A DNA stretch of 64,000 nt, taken from positions 806,001 through 870,000 of the forward strand of contig CBDDCQ010000006.1 in assembly GCA_965226285.1 (NCBI GenBank), given 5' to 3'. Numbering within the stretch: position 1 is the stretch's first letter; every line of letters begins with the position of its first letter. Origin of the DNA: CBDDCQ01 sp965226285. GTDB taxonomy: Bacteria > Bacteroidota > Bacteroidia > Flavobacteriales > Ichthyobacteriaceae. Positions 1 to 9,865 of this stretch are shown piece by piece. The notes below the pieces were generated by a model. The model was not told the origin of the DNA. It did not search any database and was given only the letters and a program-made list of their open reading frames with translations. The position numbers and the translations under genes are program-made.

Positions 1-2
1 CC

Positions 3-494
3 CTTATGGAAGAACCCTATACCTTTGCCGAAATAGCCCCCTATATACTAGGTGGAATACTGGTTTTAGCCCTTATAGCATACGCTGTATACCGCTGGTA
101 CAAACGAGAGAAAAAACAAAAGCCCATAGCAAAAACTAAACCAATACCTCCACATATCCAAGCTATAGAAGACCTTCAAATTCTAGATAAAAGAGAATTA
201 TGGCAAAAGGGAAAAATAAAGAAATATTATAGTGAGCTTACCGATATATTAAGAGTTTATTTTGAACATCGATTTCAAATGAACGCTATGGAATACACCT
301 CACAAGAAATACTATACCATATTGATAAAAGGCTTATTTCAAAAGAAAATTACCAACACTTAGAAGAACTGCTATTTCAAGCTGATATGGTAAAGTTTGC
401 AAAAGCTAAACCCGATGTCTATATACATAAACAATACCGAAAATATGTAGAGAATATAGTAATACAAACCCAAATAGAAAAAAACGATGAATAA
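3..494 (+). CDS. Bat-operon membrane protein, C-terminal part (cut by window edge)
   Basis: The reading frame is open to the left edge, and the first ATG (position 6) is probably internal, so this is the C-terminal 160 or so residues of a longer protein. A membrane segment (about residues 12-29, ILGGILVLALIAYAVY) is followed by a basic stretch and a helical cytoplasmic domain. In flavobacteria a protein of this shape, with a periplasmic part, one membrane helix and a cytoplasmic tail, sits between the DUF58 gene and batA. The 8-bp overlap with batA supports the same operon here. Its biochemical function is unknown. Family assignment rests on context and architecture, not on a motif. Confidence 0.6.
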   Translation, partial: LMEEPYTFAEIAPYILGGILVLALIAYAVYRWYKREKKQKPIAKTKPIPPHIQAIEDLQILDKRELWQKGKIKKYYSELTDILRVYFEHRFQMNAMEYTSQEILYHIDKRLISKENYQHLEELLFQADMVKFAKAKPDVYIHKQYRKYVENIVIQTQIEKNDE

Positions 495-1485
495 TATAGA
501 GTTTGTAAACCCCTACTTACTATACTTGCTTATAGCCATACCCCTATTGGCTCTATGGTACTACCTAAAGAATAAATACACCCAAGCTGAATTAACCCTT
601 CCCTTTACTCAATCGTTTTTGCAAGGTGGAAATTTTTTAGCGCGTATTAAGCCTATACTCTATATTCTAAGATTAACGACTCTAAGCCTTTTAATTGTAG
701 CATTAGCCCGCCCCAGAAGTGTAGATGTAAGTAGCAAAAATAAAAAAAACAAAGGAATAGACATAGTAATGTCAGTAGATGTATCGGGTAGTATGCTGGC
801 TAAAGACCTCAGACCCAATAGACTTGAAGCCCTAAAAAAAGTAGCCAAAAACTTTGTACAAGGTAGGAGATCGGATAGGTTTGGAATAGTAGCCTACGAA
901 GGAGAAGCCTTTACACAATGTCCACTCACTACAGACCATAAAGTAGTTGTAAACGCTATATCAGATCTCAAATACGGGCTACTGGAAGGAGGAACTGCGA
1001 TAGGTATGGGGCTAGGAGTATCCATCAACAGGCTCAAAGGCAGTAAAGCCAAAAGTAAAGTGATTATATTACTCACCGATGGCGTAAATACAGCAGGATC
1101 AGTAAACCCCAAAACAGCATCCGAAATAGCCAAAGAAAAAAATATAAAAGTATATACCATAGGCATAGGTACCAATGGAATGGCTGAAACTCCCGTAGCC
1201 ATAGATAGATCAGGCAAGCTCATATTTAGAATGTCACAGGTAAATATAGATGAAGAGATACTCAAACAAATTGCCAATATCACTGGAGGAAAATACTTTA
1301 GAGCTACCAATAACGAAAAACTCAAGCAAATCTACAACGAAATTGATCAACTCGAAAAAACAGAATTGCAAGAGTTAAAGTTCTATAACTACGATGAAAA
1401 ATACCGATATTTAGTACTCATAGGACTCATATTATGGATAATAGAGCTGATTTTAAAATTTACAATATTTAGAAGTTTTATATAA
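487..1485 (+). CDS. batA: BatA, von Willebrand factor A domain protein
   Basis: This 332-residue protein has two N-terminal membrane helices (about residues 10-27 and 57-76), a VWA domain and a C-terminal helix (about 308-327). The metal-ion-dependent adhesion site is intact: DVSGS at residues 98-102 and the later TDG in LLTDGVNTAG. Bat proteins belong to the aerotolerance operon of Bacteroidota, where VWA proteins form inner-membrane complexes linked to oxidative stress tolerance. It overlaps the preceding gene by 8 bp and is followed after 3 bp by a second VWA gene, so the genes are co-transcribed. The ATG has no Shine-Dalgarno sequence, as is normal here. Confidence 0.9.
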   Translation: MNNIEFVNPYLLYLLIAIPLLALWYYLKNKYTQAELTLPFTQSFLQGGNFLARIKPILYILRLTTLSLLIVALARPRSVDVSSKNKKNKGIDIVMSVDVSGSMLAKDLRPNRLEALKKVAKNFVQGRRSDRFGIVAYEGEAFTQCPLTTDHKVVVNAISDLKYGLLEGGTAIGMGLGVSINRLKGSKAKSKVIILLTDGVNTAGSVNPKTASEIAKEKNIKVYTIGIGTNGMAETPVAIDRSGKLIFRMSQVNIDEEILKQIANITGGKYFRATNNEKLKQIYNEIDQLEKTELQELKFYNYDEKYRYLVLIGLILWIIELILKFTIFRSFI

Positions 1486-1488
1486 ATT

Positions 1489-2520
1489 ATGTACGAAATA
1501 GATGATATATCACACCTGAAATGGTTATTTGCTATTCCCCTTTTACTATTAGCTTATATACTATTGCTAAAGTGGAAACAAAAAAAACAAAAACTCTTTG
1601 CCCACCCCAAAACTATGCAAATCCTCAGCCCTAATATATCCACGAGCAAACAGCATCTAAAGATTTTTATAGCTTGCCTTGCGATACTTATGCTTACCCT
1701 ATCACTGATTAACCCCAAAATAGGTACTAAACTAGAAGCCCTCAAACGCAAAGGCATAGATATTGTATTTGCCTTAGACGTATCTAAAAGTATGCTAGCG
1801 GAAGACGTTGCCCCTAGTAGATTACTCAAATCTAAACAACTTATATCTAAAATCATAGATCGGCTTATCAATGATAGAATAGGCATCATTATATATGCAG
1901 GTAACTCCTATCCCCTACTACCCATCACTACAGACTATGGAGCCGCCAAAATGTTTCTGCAAACTGTAGATACCGATATTATACCCTCACAAGGAACAGA
2001 TATATCAGGAGCTATAGAAATGACACGTCAATACTTTGACGATCAAGAAGTGAAAAATAAAGTTTTAATTATTATTTCAGATGGCGAAGACCATGGCAAC
2101 AATGCCATAAGCATAGCCCAACAAATGGCGCAAGAACAAAACTTAAAAATATATACTGTAGGTATGGGTATGAAAAAAGGAGGTCCTATCCCTATTAAAA
2201 AAGATGACGTAATCACTTCCTACAAAAAAGATAACAAAGGCGAAGTAGTCATTACTCAACTCAACGACCAAATCCTAAAGGAAATTGCTACTGCTACAGG
2301 CGGAAAATATATTCAAGCTAACAATATAGAAAATATTGTACACTTTATAGAAAAAAGTATCCAGAAAATGGATAAACAGGAATATGAATCTAAAGTATTT
2401 TCTGAATATAAAAGCCAATTTCAATGGTTCTTAGGCATCGCTATATTCCTACTTATTTTAGACGTACTGATCCTAGAGAGAAAAACACAATGGCTCAAGA
2501 GGTTTAAACTGTTTCAATAA
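1489..2520 (+). CDS. batB: BatB, von Willebrand factor A domain protein
   Basis: This 343-residue protein is laid out like the preceding BatA: two N-terminal membrane helices (about 10-28 and 57-75), a VWA domain with the metal site DVSKS at residues 97-101 and SDGED further on, and a C-terminal helix (about 313-331). BatA and BatB are usually followed by batC (TPR protein) and batD in flavobacteria. Here the operon ends after batB, and the next gene, a sugar kinase, points the other way. The three-base gap to batA implies translational coupling. Confidence 0.9.
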   Translation: MYEIDDISHLKWLFAIPLLLLAYILLLKWKQKKQKLFAHPKTMQILSPNISTSKQHLKIFIACLAILMLTLSLINPKIGTKLEALKRKGIDIVFALDVSKSMLAEDVAPSRLLKSKQLISKIIDRLINDRIGIIIYAGNSYPLLPITTDYGAAKMFLQTVDTDIIPSQGTDISGAIEMTRQYFDDQEVKNKVLIIISDGEDHGNNAISIAQQMAQEQNLKIYTVGMGMKKGGPIPIKKDDVITSYKKDNKGEVVITQLNDQILKEIATATGGKYIQANNIENIVHFIEKSIQKMDKQEYESKVFSEYKSQFQWFLGIAIFLLILDVLILERKTQWLKRFKLFQ

Positions 2521-2779
2521 ATTCAGCACCCTACTATAAAACCTCTGTAACTTGTAAATAACAATATTAATCTTACTAAGTTATCATATTTTTTTTCACT
2601 CTTATAGTTGATACGACAAAGACAGCTACTACAATACAGAAAAGTACAGTTTTGTTATGATGTTATAACACGGCACTATAAATGTGTATCTCTCACACAA
2701 ACCAAAGATAAAATATCTCTTACTTTGCGTACTAATGATAATTTATTGACAGGAGTTATTAGTTAAGCGGGTATTTAGA

Positions 2780-2810
2780 GGAATAAAAAAATGTACACTC
2801 CGTAGTGTAT
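2780..2810 (-). terminator. Rho-independent-type terminator of the ROK kinase gene
   Basis: A perfect 6-bp stem (2794-2799 with 2804-2809) and a 4-nt loop lie seven bases beyond the stop codon of the kinase gene. Read on the minus strand the hairpin is followed by CATTTTTTTATT, a U-rich tail. The stem is short, so efficiency is uncertain. The remaining 260 or so bases up to batB contain nothing I can identify. Confidence 0.55.
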
Positions 2811-2816
2811 TAATAT

Positions 2817-3785
2817 TTAGTTATGATTAACCTCTTTCCATGCTAATGCAGAAGCACCATATACACCTGCATTTACTTCTTTTAGGTCAGATAGCGTTAA
2901 TTTTACTTTACCTTGGTATATTTTTATTAAGTTCTCTTCCATTACTTTTTGTGTAGGAATGAGTAATAATTCTCCGGATCTGGCTATTCCGCCAGATAAA
3001 AATATAGCCTCAGGATCAAATAATGCTATGGTATTAGCGAGTGCTCTACCTAATACATTAGCAGTATAGTCAAATATTTTTAAAGATAGTTTATCGTTTT
3101 CTTTAGCATGCTTATATATAGCTTCAGGGGTAATTTCATTATCTTTTAATATATTTAGAGGACTCTCTAAATTTTCTGTATATTGTAGTTTTCGTAGTGT
3201 TCTTATTATTCCCGAAGATGATGTATAAGTCTCTAAGCAACCCTTTCTGCCACAATTACATTGTCGTCCATTTTGCACAACTATAGTGTTGGTATGTCCT
3301 AATTCTCCAGCAAAACCATTGTGTCCATTTAGTAACTCTCCATTGACTATAATTCCACTTCCTAATCCTGTACCTAATGTAATGACTATAAAGTTTTTCA
3401 TTTCCTTAGCACCACCAAATATCATTTCACCTATAGCAAAGCAGTTAGCATCATTCGACAATACTATAGGGACGTTGATATATTTCTCAAATTCTCCTAT
3501 TACATCTATTTTATCATTCCAATCTAGATTGGGAGCATATTCTATTTTTCCTGAGAAATAATTACCATTTGGAGCACCTACGCCTATAGCTATAATATCA
3601 AATTCTTCATCATGTTCATCTATATGATTATTAATATCATTAAATAATTCTTTTGTAAAGGTTTTAAAATTTTTATGGTTTTTAGTAGATATACGACCAT
3701 TTGCATAACATGTTCCAAAGCGATCAATGATTCCAAATTTGGTGTTTGTACCTCCTATATCTATTCCTATACATACTTTTTTCAT
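2817..3785 (-). CDS. ROK-family sugar kinase (glucokinase-like)
   Basis: The 322-residue product opens with the ATP-binding phosphate-1 motif IDIGGTNTKFG. It carries the ROK zinc site CNCGRKGCLE near residue 180 and the glycine-rich LGTGLGSGI before it. LSNDAN near residue 110 contains the catalytic aspartate. ROK proteins without a helix-turn-helix domain, like this one, are kinases for glucose or related sugars; substrate cannot be told from sequence. The gene stands alone, with a 205-bp gap upstream and a terminator hairpin downstream. Confidence 0.9.
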   Translation of the reverse strand: MKKVCIGIDIGGTNTKFGIIDRFGTCYANGRISTKNHKNFKTFTKELFNDINNHIDEHDEEFDIIAIGVGAPNGNYFSGKIEYAPNLDWNDKIDVIGEFEKYINVPIVLSNDANCFAIGEMIFGGAKEMKNFIVITLGTGLGSGIIVNGELLNGHNGFAGELGHTNTIVVQNGRQCNCGRKGCLETYTSSSGIIRTLRKLQYTENLESPLNILKDNEITPEAIYKHAKENDKLSLKIFDYTANVLGRALANTIALFDPEAIFLSGGIARSGELLLIPTQKVMEENLIKIYQGKVKLTLSDLKEVNAGVYGASALAWKEVNHN

Positions 3786-3990
3786 ATAATTATAGTTTTA
3801 AAATTAAAAAAACTGAATGTAATATTCATAAGTTCTCGATATATCAAAATTTGATGTACTTGATAAGTTAATACATTTTGAATGTTCTACGATAAGGATC
3901 ACGGTAGTTATTTAAAAGTTTTTTGTTAAATATCATGTGAATCATATTTAATTGGAGCTATAATTCTTATATATATACCTGATATTATTC

Positions 3991-4863
3991 TCATATTAAT
4001 CTAGATTGATTTAGTAAGGAGTAATATCTTTGATTAGAAAAAACATCTAAGTAAAAATTACAATTAAATCTATCTGTAGTTTTATTTATGTTAACGAATT
4101 GAATATAATTTTTAAGTATTTCAAAACGTTCACTATCTTCTTTAATATTTCCAAATAATATAATAGGGATTTTGCTTGTTTGTAAATATAATTGTTTATA
4201 TACAAAGAGAATATAATAGATGAAATCTTCATTATTTTGGTAACAGAAATGATTACATAATATCATTGTTGAACCTTGCAATATTGTAATATAAAATAAA
4301 TTTTGAAATACATATACATATATACAAGTCGGATATTTATTACTATTCTCTTTGTGTATTAAATGTGTTTGGTCTATAAAATAGGTGTAGAAATGTTTAA
4401 TTACAGTATTATTACACTTACTTTTAAAATAGTTAATAGGATTACTAGAGTATGCGTAAATATTAAAAGCATTTATTTGTTTTACTAAGTCCTTTTTAAA
4501 TGCATTATTTTTTAATATATTCACATTTAATTTCAGATATGTTTTGCTCAAACAACTTTCATGTAGTTCTTTTGGAACTAGGGTATATAAATCATTTGCA
4601 AATAGAATATCTATAGTTTCAAAAGTTATATTTTTAAAATTTAAGTTATCTAAGTAGATAATACTTTGTAATTCTGTTATAAAATCAAGTCTATTGTTCT
4701 TAGTATCATGTATATAATCTTCTAAGCATACAAATTTAGCTTTTTTTATATCGAATACACAAAAAGAAAATCCATCTAATCTAACTTGGATAGACAAATG
4801 ATAACTGCCATTTTCTAATAATGGTAAACTAATTCCTTTTTTTGTTTTTGAAGTCAGATTCAT
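3991..4863 (-). CDS. DUF3822 family protein
   Basis: The 290-residue soluble protein has the N-terminal pattern of the Bacteroidota DUF3822 family (HLSIQVRLDGFSFCVFD near residues 22-38), whose predicted fold resembles an actin-like ATPase. Function is unknown. It overlaps the end of the upstream membrane protein gene by 35 bp in another frame, so the two are translated from one message. It has no signal peptide or membrane helix. Divergence from typical members is substantial, and I rely on the N-terminal signature and length. Confidence 0.6.
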   Translation of the reverse strand: MNLTSKTKKGISLPLLENGSYHLSIQVRLDGFSFCVFDIKKAKFVCLEDYIHDTKNNRLDFITELQSIIYLDNLNFKNITFETIDILFANDLYTLVPKELHESCLSKTYLKLNVNILKNNAFKKDLVKQINAFNIYAYSSNPINYFKSKCNNTVIKHFYTYFIDQTHLIHKENSNKYPTCIYVYVFQNLFYITILQGSTMILCNHFCYQNNEDFIYYILFVYKQLYLQTSKIPIILFGNIKEDSERFEILKNYIQFVNINKTTDRFNCNFYLDVFSNQRYYSLLNQSRLI

Positions 4864-5479
4864 ACATTTTAGCCCAATTTCCTGCTACAGTAACTTTCTC
4901 CATACTTCCTATTTGTATATATTTTCCTTTTACATCTATAGCTTCTTCTTCTGCTTTTATAAGGTGCATTTGCAGACCTTTTAATACGGTTCTTTTGTCT
5001 ATTTTTACACAAAATACGGGAACGTTAATGCCACTTCGTTTAATAGCTCCTGATTCCATCTGAAACTCTATATTATCAGTAAAAGGAACAAATCTCATAG
5101 TTTTATATATATCTTTACCACCAAATAATCTGTCTTTTACAGGTTCATATCCTAAGGTGTCAATAAGTGTTTTTTCTACCATCATATCCATTCTATACAA
5201 TTTGTTATATTGCATATAACTAGTATCTTTTTTCTCAACAAGCACAAATTGAGCTGTGTCTAAAAAGGGAATTAATAGATCAAAACTAGAGGAATATTTA
5301 CCCGTAATTTCTTTAAAAGCTTCTTGGGCATCTCTTATCATTTTTAGGTTGTCGATTACTTTCATATATCTCTTAGTTTTTTCTTTATTAAAATGAATAG
5401 GTTCCATAATAGAAGAATAATTTAAATAGGCTAATAGAATTATGATTAACCATAATAAAGGACTTATAATCTTTTTCAT
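4829..5479 (-). CDS. Conserved Bacteroidota membrane-anchored protein of unknown function
   Basis: The 216-residue protein has one N-terminal membrane helix (about residues 5-22) followed by a soluble domain of mixed alpha/beta appearance, presumably periplasmic. A pilin-like start after the helix (KMIRDAQEAFKEITGKYSSSFDLLIPFL) recalls proteins that pair with DUF3822 genes in flavobacteria. I do not recognise a catalytic motif. It overlaps the DUF3822 gene by 35 bp, so the two probably act together. Confidence 0.6.
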   Translation of the reverse strand: MKKIISPLLWLIIILLAYLNYSSIMEPIHFNKEKTKRYMKVIDNLKMIRDAQEAFKEITGKYSSSFDLLIPFLDTAQFVLVEKKDTSYMQYNKLYRMDMMVEKTLIDTLGYEPVKDRLFGGKDIYKTMRFVPFTDNIEFQMESGAIKRSGINVPVFCVKIDKRTVLKGLQMHLIKAEEEAIDVKGKYIQIGSMEKVTVAGNWAKMYESDFKNKKRN

Positions 5480-5651
5480 CAGTTTTTACATTTAAATTAA
5501 GTTAATACAAAGTTAATGGGACAAATGTAATGTAATATTCTCAAATATTAAATTAAAATTTGAAAAAATATAGTTAATAGCTTGCAAGTTATTTAATTTT
5601 TGTATTATTGCACCGTCTTAAGAAAATAATAAACCAAAGCATTAATGCATG

Positions 5652-5659
5652 TACATTTG
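5652..5659 (+). promoter_or_regulatory. Possible -7 box upstream of rho
   Basis: TACATTTG fits the Bacteroidota -7 consensus TAnnTTTG and lies 100 bp before the rho start codon. No TTG was found at the preferred distance upstream, so this is weak. The implied leader of roughly 95 nt is AT-rich. The rest of the 279-bp gap holds nothing recognisable. Confidence 0.3.
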
Positions 5660-5758
5660 TTCGTTATTATTTTGCTTTGATAATTGCTCAAGAGCAATTT
5701 AATAAATATTATTTTAATCCTTAATCCGTTATTAAATTAAAAAATTAATCAATAAAAT

Positions 5759-7132
5759 ATGTCAGATTTAAACTCACTTAAGTCTAAGGGAATATCAGAT
5801 TTAAGGGTAATAGCTAGTCAATTGGGTGCTGAAAATTTTTCTAAAATGAAAAAAGAAGAATTAATAAAGACTATTGAAGATTTATCAATGCAACCAGAAC
5901 AAGAGATTTCTTCTTCTACTAAATATACCAAAGATAATGTAGCAGGTAATAAGAAAAAAAATGAAGATGCACAAAAGAAGAATAAAAATAATAAAAGTGA
6001 AGATGGAATAGAATTTCCAGGTAGAATAATAGTAGAGGGAGTTTTAGAATTATTACCTGATAGTACATACGGTTTTCTAAGATCCTCAGATTTTGATTAT
6101 CACAATTCTCCTGATGATGTATATGTATCTCAAGCGCAAATAAGAATGTTTGGATTAAAAACAGGTGATACTATACAGGGAGAGGGACGAGTTCCTAAAA
6201 AAAGTGAGAGGTATTTTGCACTCAATAAGGTGTTAAAAATAAATGGTAGAGAACCTTTTGATTCTAAAGAAAGAGTAGCTTTTCATCATCTTACACCTGT
6301 TTTTGCAGATGAAAAATTTAAGTTGGATGGTTTGAAAAGTAGTACATCTACGAGAATTATAGACATGTTTTCTCCTATAGGTAAGGGACAAAGAGGAATG
6401 ATAGTGGCTCAACCTAAAACGGGAAAAACAATATTATTAAAAGAAATAGCTAATGCTATTGCAGCAAATCATCCAGAAATATACCAAATTGTATTATTGA
6501 TAGACGAGAGACCAGAAGAAGTAACAGATATGAAGAGAAGTGTAAAAGCAGAGGTAGTGTCTTCTACTTTTGATGCTCATGCATCAAAACATGTTAAAGT
6601 GGCTAATATTGTGTTAGAAAAAGCTAAAAGAATGACAGAGTCAGGACATGATGTAGTGATATTATTAGATTCTATTACAAGACTTGCTAGAGCTTATAAT
6701 ACGGTATCTCCTGCATCGGGAAAAGTGCTTTCAGGAGGTATAGATGCTAATGCATTGCATAAACCAAAAGGCTTTTTTGGAGCTGCAAGAAACATAGAAG
6801 GTGGCGGTTCTCTTACCATTATAGGTACAGCTTTAATAGATACAGGATCTAAAATGGATGAAGTGATCTTTGAAGAATTTAAAGGAACAGGTAATATGGA
6901 ATTACAATTAGATAGGAAGATAGCTAATAGAAGAATATATCCAGCTATTGATATTATGTCTTCTGGTACTCGAAGAGATGATTTATTATTAAATGAAGAT
7001 ATGGTGAAAAAAATGTGGGTACTTAGAAAATATTTGGCGGATATGAACTCCATAGAATCTATACAATTTTTAAAAGAGAAAATAGAAAATACTAAGAATA
7101 ATGAAGAATTTATCATCTCAATGAATGGCTAA
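5759..7132 (+). CDS. rho: Transcription termination factor Rho
   Basis: Rho is the hexameric RNA helicase that ends transcription at unstructured RNA. The 457-residue protein shows, in order, a Rho N-terminal helical domain (residues 1-45), a lysine- and asparagine-rich linker (about 50-82) typical of Bacteroidota, the RNA-binding cold-shock-like domain (TYGFLRSSDFDY near 105), the P-loop VAQPKTGKTILL, Walker B VVILLDSITRLARAYN, and the C-terminal motor. All ATPase motifs are intact. The gene is monocistronic or shared with the downstream secreted protein. Confidence 0.97.
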   Translation: MSDLNSLKSKGISDLRVIASQLGAENFSKMKKEELIKTIEDLSMQPEQEISSSTKYTKDNVAGNKKKNEDAQKKNKNNKSEDGIEFPGRIIVEGVLELLPDSTYGFLRSSDFDYHNSPDDVYVSQAQIRMFGLKTGDTIQGEGRVPKKSERYFALNKVLKINGREPFDSKERVAFHHLTPVFADEKFKLDGLKSSTSTRIIDMFSPIGKGQRGMIVAQPKTGKTILLKEIANAIAANHPEIYQIVLLIDERPEEVTDMKRSVKAEVVSSTFDAHASKHVKVANIVLEKAKRMTESGHDVVILLDSITRLARAYNTVSPASGKVLSGGIDANALHKPKGFFGAARNIEGGGSLTIIGTALIDTGSKMDEVIFEEFKGTGNMELQLDRKIANRRIYPAIDIMSSGTRRDDLLLNEDMVKKMWVLRKYLADMNSIESIQFLKEKIENTKNNEEFIISMNG

Positions 7133-7154
7133 TTTATTAGTAATAATATACTTT

Positions 7155-7997
7155 ATGAAAATATTAGTGTTTATCAGGTTTATTTTTCTTATTATATTCA
7201 TTTTTATTTGTAATAAAGGTTTTTCACAGTTACAAAGTCAAGAACTTCAATTGATAGATTTAGGTAAACGTATTTTATCCTATGAAAATACTTCAAAAAG
7301 AATAAAATTAAATCAATCTTTTGACTCTATATTAAACAATATGATCAGATCAGAAAGAAGTTTTGATTATCCTTTTGATAGTATTAAGTCAATGTCTGTA
7401 GTAACTTCACCAGATTCTATCTTTAGGATATATAATTGGGCTTTTCCACAACATACTAATTATAGATATTTTGCTTACATACATTTTAAAAAAGATAATA
7501 AGGTTATAAAATTAGTAGATAAATCACCTTTTATAAGAGACTACAAATATAAGGCACTAAGTCCTGAGAGTTGGTATGGAGTATTGTATTACCGTGTGGT
7601 ATTGCACAAGATAAAAGGACAAAAAATATATACATTATTAGGATGGGATATTAATACTCCAAAAACTAAAAAACGAATTATAGAAGTGCTTACATTAAAT
7701 AATGATAGAATAGTCTTTGGAAAACCTATATTTGATTTAGGAGTAAAAAATAAAAAGAAATATAGTAAGATTATAGCTCAATATTTTAGACTTATATATG
7801 AATATACTGCATCGTCTGGAATGGTATTGGATTATGAAAAAAAAAAGGATAGAATAATAATATCTCATTTGGTGCCTTTAAATACATCAGTACCTAGTTT
7901 TATGTCTCAAAAAGGACCTGATGATACATTTGATGCCTTGTATTTTAAAGATGGTAAATGGACATTAAAAATAGGAGTAGATTATACAATAAGATAA
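7155..7997 (+). CDS. Conserved secreted protein of unknown function
   Basis: The reading frame extends back to 7125, inside rho, but the start at 7155 is chosen because it places a clean signal peptide (MKILVFIRFIFLIIFIFIC, cleavage near GFS-Q) at the N-terminus. The mature protein is about 260 residues, rich in aromatic residues (NYRYFAYIHFKK, SWYGVLYYRVV), and lacks a lipobox. It matches the type of conserved hypothetical periplasmic protein found beside rho/PASTA/RluD genes in flavobacteria. No enzyme motif is visible. Confidence 0.6.
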   Translation: MKILVFIRFIFLIIFIFICNKGFSQLQSQELQLIDLGKRILSYENTSKRIKLNQSFDSILNNMIRSERSFDYPFDSIKSMSVVTSPDSIFRIYNWAFPQHTNYRYFAYIHFKKDNKVIKLVDKSPFIRDYKYKALSPESWYGVLYYRVVLHKIKGQKIYTLLGWDINTPKTKKRIIEVLTLNNDRIVFGKPIFDLGVKNKKKYSKIIAQYFRLIYEYTASSGMVLDYEKKKDRIIISHLVPLNTSVPSFMSQKGPDDTFDALYFKDGKWTLKIGVDYTIR

Positions 7998-8048
7998 TAT
8001 ACCTTTACATTTGTATATTAGGGTACTAAATTAAATATTTTTTTAAGG

Positions 8049-8846
8049 ATGAGATTTTTAAAAAGTTACCTCTTCAAAAACCTCTTAATGATGTTGGTTA
8101 TATTGGTCTTAATAGTTTGGATTACACTTTTAGGTTTAGATTCTTATACTAAGCATAATCAAAATATAAAAGTGCCTTTACTAAGGAAGTTAACTATACC
8201 TGAGGTTGAAGAAAAATTAAATCAATTAGGTTTAAAATATGTAATAATGGACTCTACGAGTTATATAGATTCATTACCTAAAAAAAGTGTGGTAGCTCAG
8301 ATACCCCTTGCAGGTCAATATGTAAAGCAAGAACGAAAGATATATCTGACTATAAATGCTATGGATTATCCTAATGTAGTAATTCCAGATGTATTTAATA
8401 AAACAAGAAGAGAAGCAATTAATTATTTGAAAAATAAAGGTTTTACTATAGGTAAGTTAGAATATATACCCGATTTGGGCAGAGATATATTACTCAAATT
8501 GAAATATAAGAATAGGCAAGTAGAGGCAGGTGATACGCTCAAGCAAAATTCAGAACTTAGTTTGGTATTAGGAAAAGGTTTAGGAGATAAAAGAGTAACC
8601 GTTCCAAATCTTAAGCTTTTGTCATATGAAGAAGCTAAGCAATTATTGCAATCATTATCCTTAAATATAGGAGAAGTTATTTATGATAAAGTACTCGATA
8701 GTATAGATACTCTAAATCTTAAGGTATATCAACAATATCCCTCTTATAATAAAAAGAAGTTGAAAATGGGACAAAGTATAGATATATGGCTTACTACTGA
8801 TAGCTTAAAATTGTATAATAGGTACCCCAAAGTAATAGAATTGTAA
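8049..8846 (+). CDS. PASTA domain membrane protein
   Basis: The 265-residue protein has one N-terminal membrane helix (about residues 10-29) and three PASTA domains outside (about 37-105, 108-180 and 183-255), each starting with a V-P-x-L/V motif (VPLLRKLT, IPDVFNKT, VPNLKLLS). PASTA domains bind peptidoglycan fragments in kinases and penicillin-binding proteins. This short form has neither a kinase nor a transpeptidase and is the standard neighbour of rluD in Bacteroidota. Its stop codon shares one base with the rluD start (TAATG), which indicates translational coupling. Confidence 0.85.
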   Translation: MRFLKSYLFKNLLMMLVILVLIVWITLLGLDSYTKHNQNIKVPLLRKLTIPEVEEKLNQLGLKYVIMDSTSYIDSLPKKSVVAQIPLAGQYVKQERKIYLTINAMDYPNVVIPDVFNKTRREAINYLKNKGFTIGKLEYIPDLGRDILLKLKYKNRQVEAGDTLKQNSELSLVLGKGLGDKRVTVPNLKLLSYEEAKQLLQSLSLNIGEVIYDKVLDSIDTLNLKVYQQYPSYNKKKLKMGQSIDIWLTTDSLKLYNRYPKVIEL

Positions 8847-9865
8847 TGCAACAAGAAGAAAAAGATGAAGAATTATATGAGCACTTTAAATTTGTTGTAG
8901 ATAAAGGTCAAGATTTGTTAAGAGTAGATAAATATTTAATGAATTTCATAGAAAATGCTACTCGAAATAAAATTCAAAATGCTGTTAAGGCAGGTAATAT
9001 TTTGGTCAATGATCGTATTGTGAAACCTAACTATAGGATAAAGCCCAATGATGTTATCCGGATAATTATGGTATACCCTCCTAGGGATAAAACTGTAATA
9101 CCTGAAAATATCCCAATTGATATTAAGTACGAAGATGATGATGTAATAGTAGTAAATAAAGAATCTGGAATGGTAGTACATCCAGGATATGGAAATTATA
9201 GAGGTACTATGGTTAATGCTTTAGCATATCACTTTGAAAATTTGCCAATAGGGAGAAATGATTTAGACCGTCCCGGTTTAGTTCATAGAATAGATAAAAA
9301 TACAAGTGGTTTATTGGTAGTAGCAAAAAATGAATTCTCTATGGCTCATTTGGCAAAGCAATTTTTTGAAAGGACTACTAGAAGAAAATATTTAGCATTG
9401 GTATGGGGCGATTTTAAGGAAGACCAAGGTACTATAACGAGTCATATAGGTAGAAGTTTAAAGAATAGAAAAGTAATGGATGTATTTTCCGATGGAGAAT
9501 ATGGTAAGCATGCTGTCACGCATTATAAAATAATAGAAAGATTTGGATATACTACTCTAGTAGAATGTAAATTAGAAACAGGTAGAACTCATCAAATACG
9601 TGCACACTTTAAGTATATAGGGCACCCTATTTTTAATGATGAAACTTATGGGGGAGATAAAATATTAAAAGGAACAAGGTTTAATAAATATAAGCAGTTT
9701 GTAGAAAACTGTTTTAATATGATGCCCAGACACGCTTTACATGCTTGCTCATTGGGCTTTGAACAACCTCATACCAAAGAGCACTTACATTTTGAAGTAG
9801 ATTTACCTAATGATATGCACAGTGTTATAGAAAAATGGAGGAACTATACTGTAAATAGAAATTAA
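8846..9865 (+). CDS. rluD: RluD-type 23S rRNA pseudouridine synthase
   Basis: The 339-residue enzyme makes pseudouridine in large-subunit rRNA (positions equivalent to 1911/1915/1917 for RluD). An S4 RNA-binding domain (about residues 20-80, LRVDKYLMNFIENATRNKIQ) precedes the catalytic domain with the signature HRIDKNTSGLLVVAKN, whose aspartate is the nucleophile, and the motif ETGRTHQIRAH. It starts on the last base of the PASTA gene's stop codon. Assignment to RluD rather than RluC rests on the neighbour and the S4 domain. Confidence 0.93.
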   Translation: MQQEEKDEELYEHFKFVVDKGQDLLRVDKYLMNFIENATRNKIQNAVKAGNILVNDRIVKPNYRIKPNDVIRIIMVYPPRDKTVIPENIPIDIKYEDDDVIVVNKESGMVVHPGYGNYRGTMVNALAYHFENLPIGRNDLDRPGLVHRIDKNTSGLLVVAKNEFSMAHLAKQFFERTTRRKYLALVWGDFKEDQGTITSHIGRSLKNRKVMDVFSDGEYGKHAVTHYKIIERFGYTTLVECKLETGRTHQIRAHFKYIGHPIFNDETYGGDKILKGTRFNKYKQFVENCFNMMPRHALHACSLGFEQPHTKEHLHFEVDLPNDMHSVIEKWRNYTVNRN

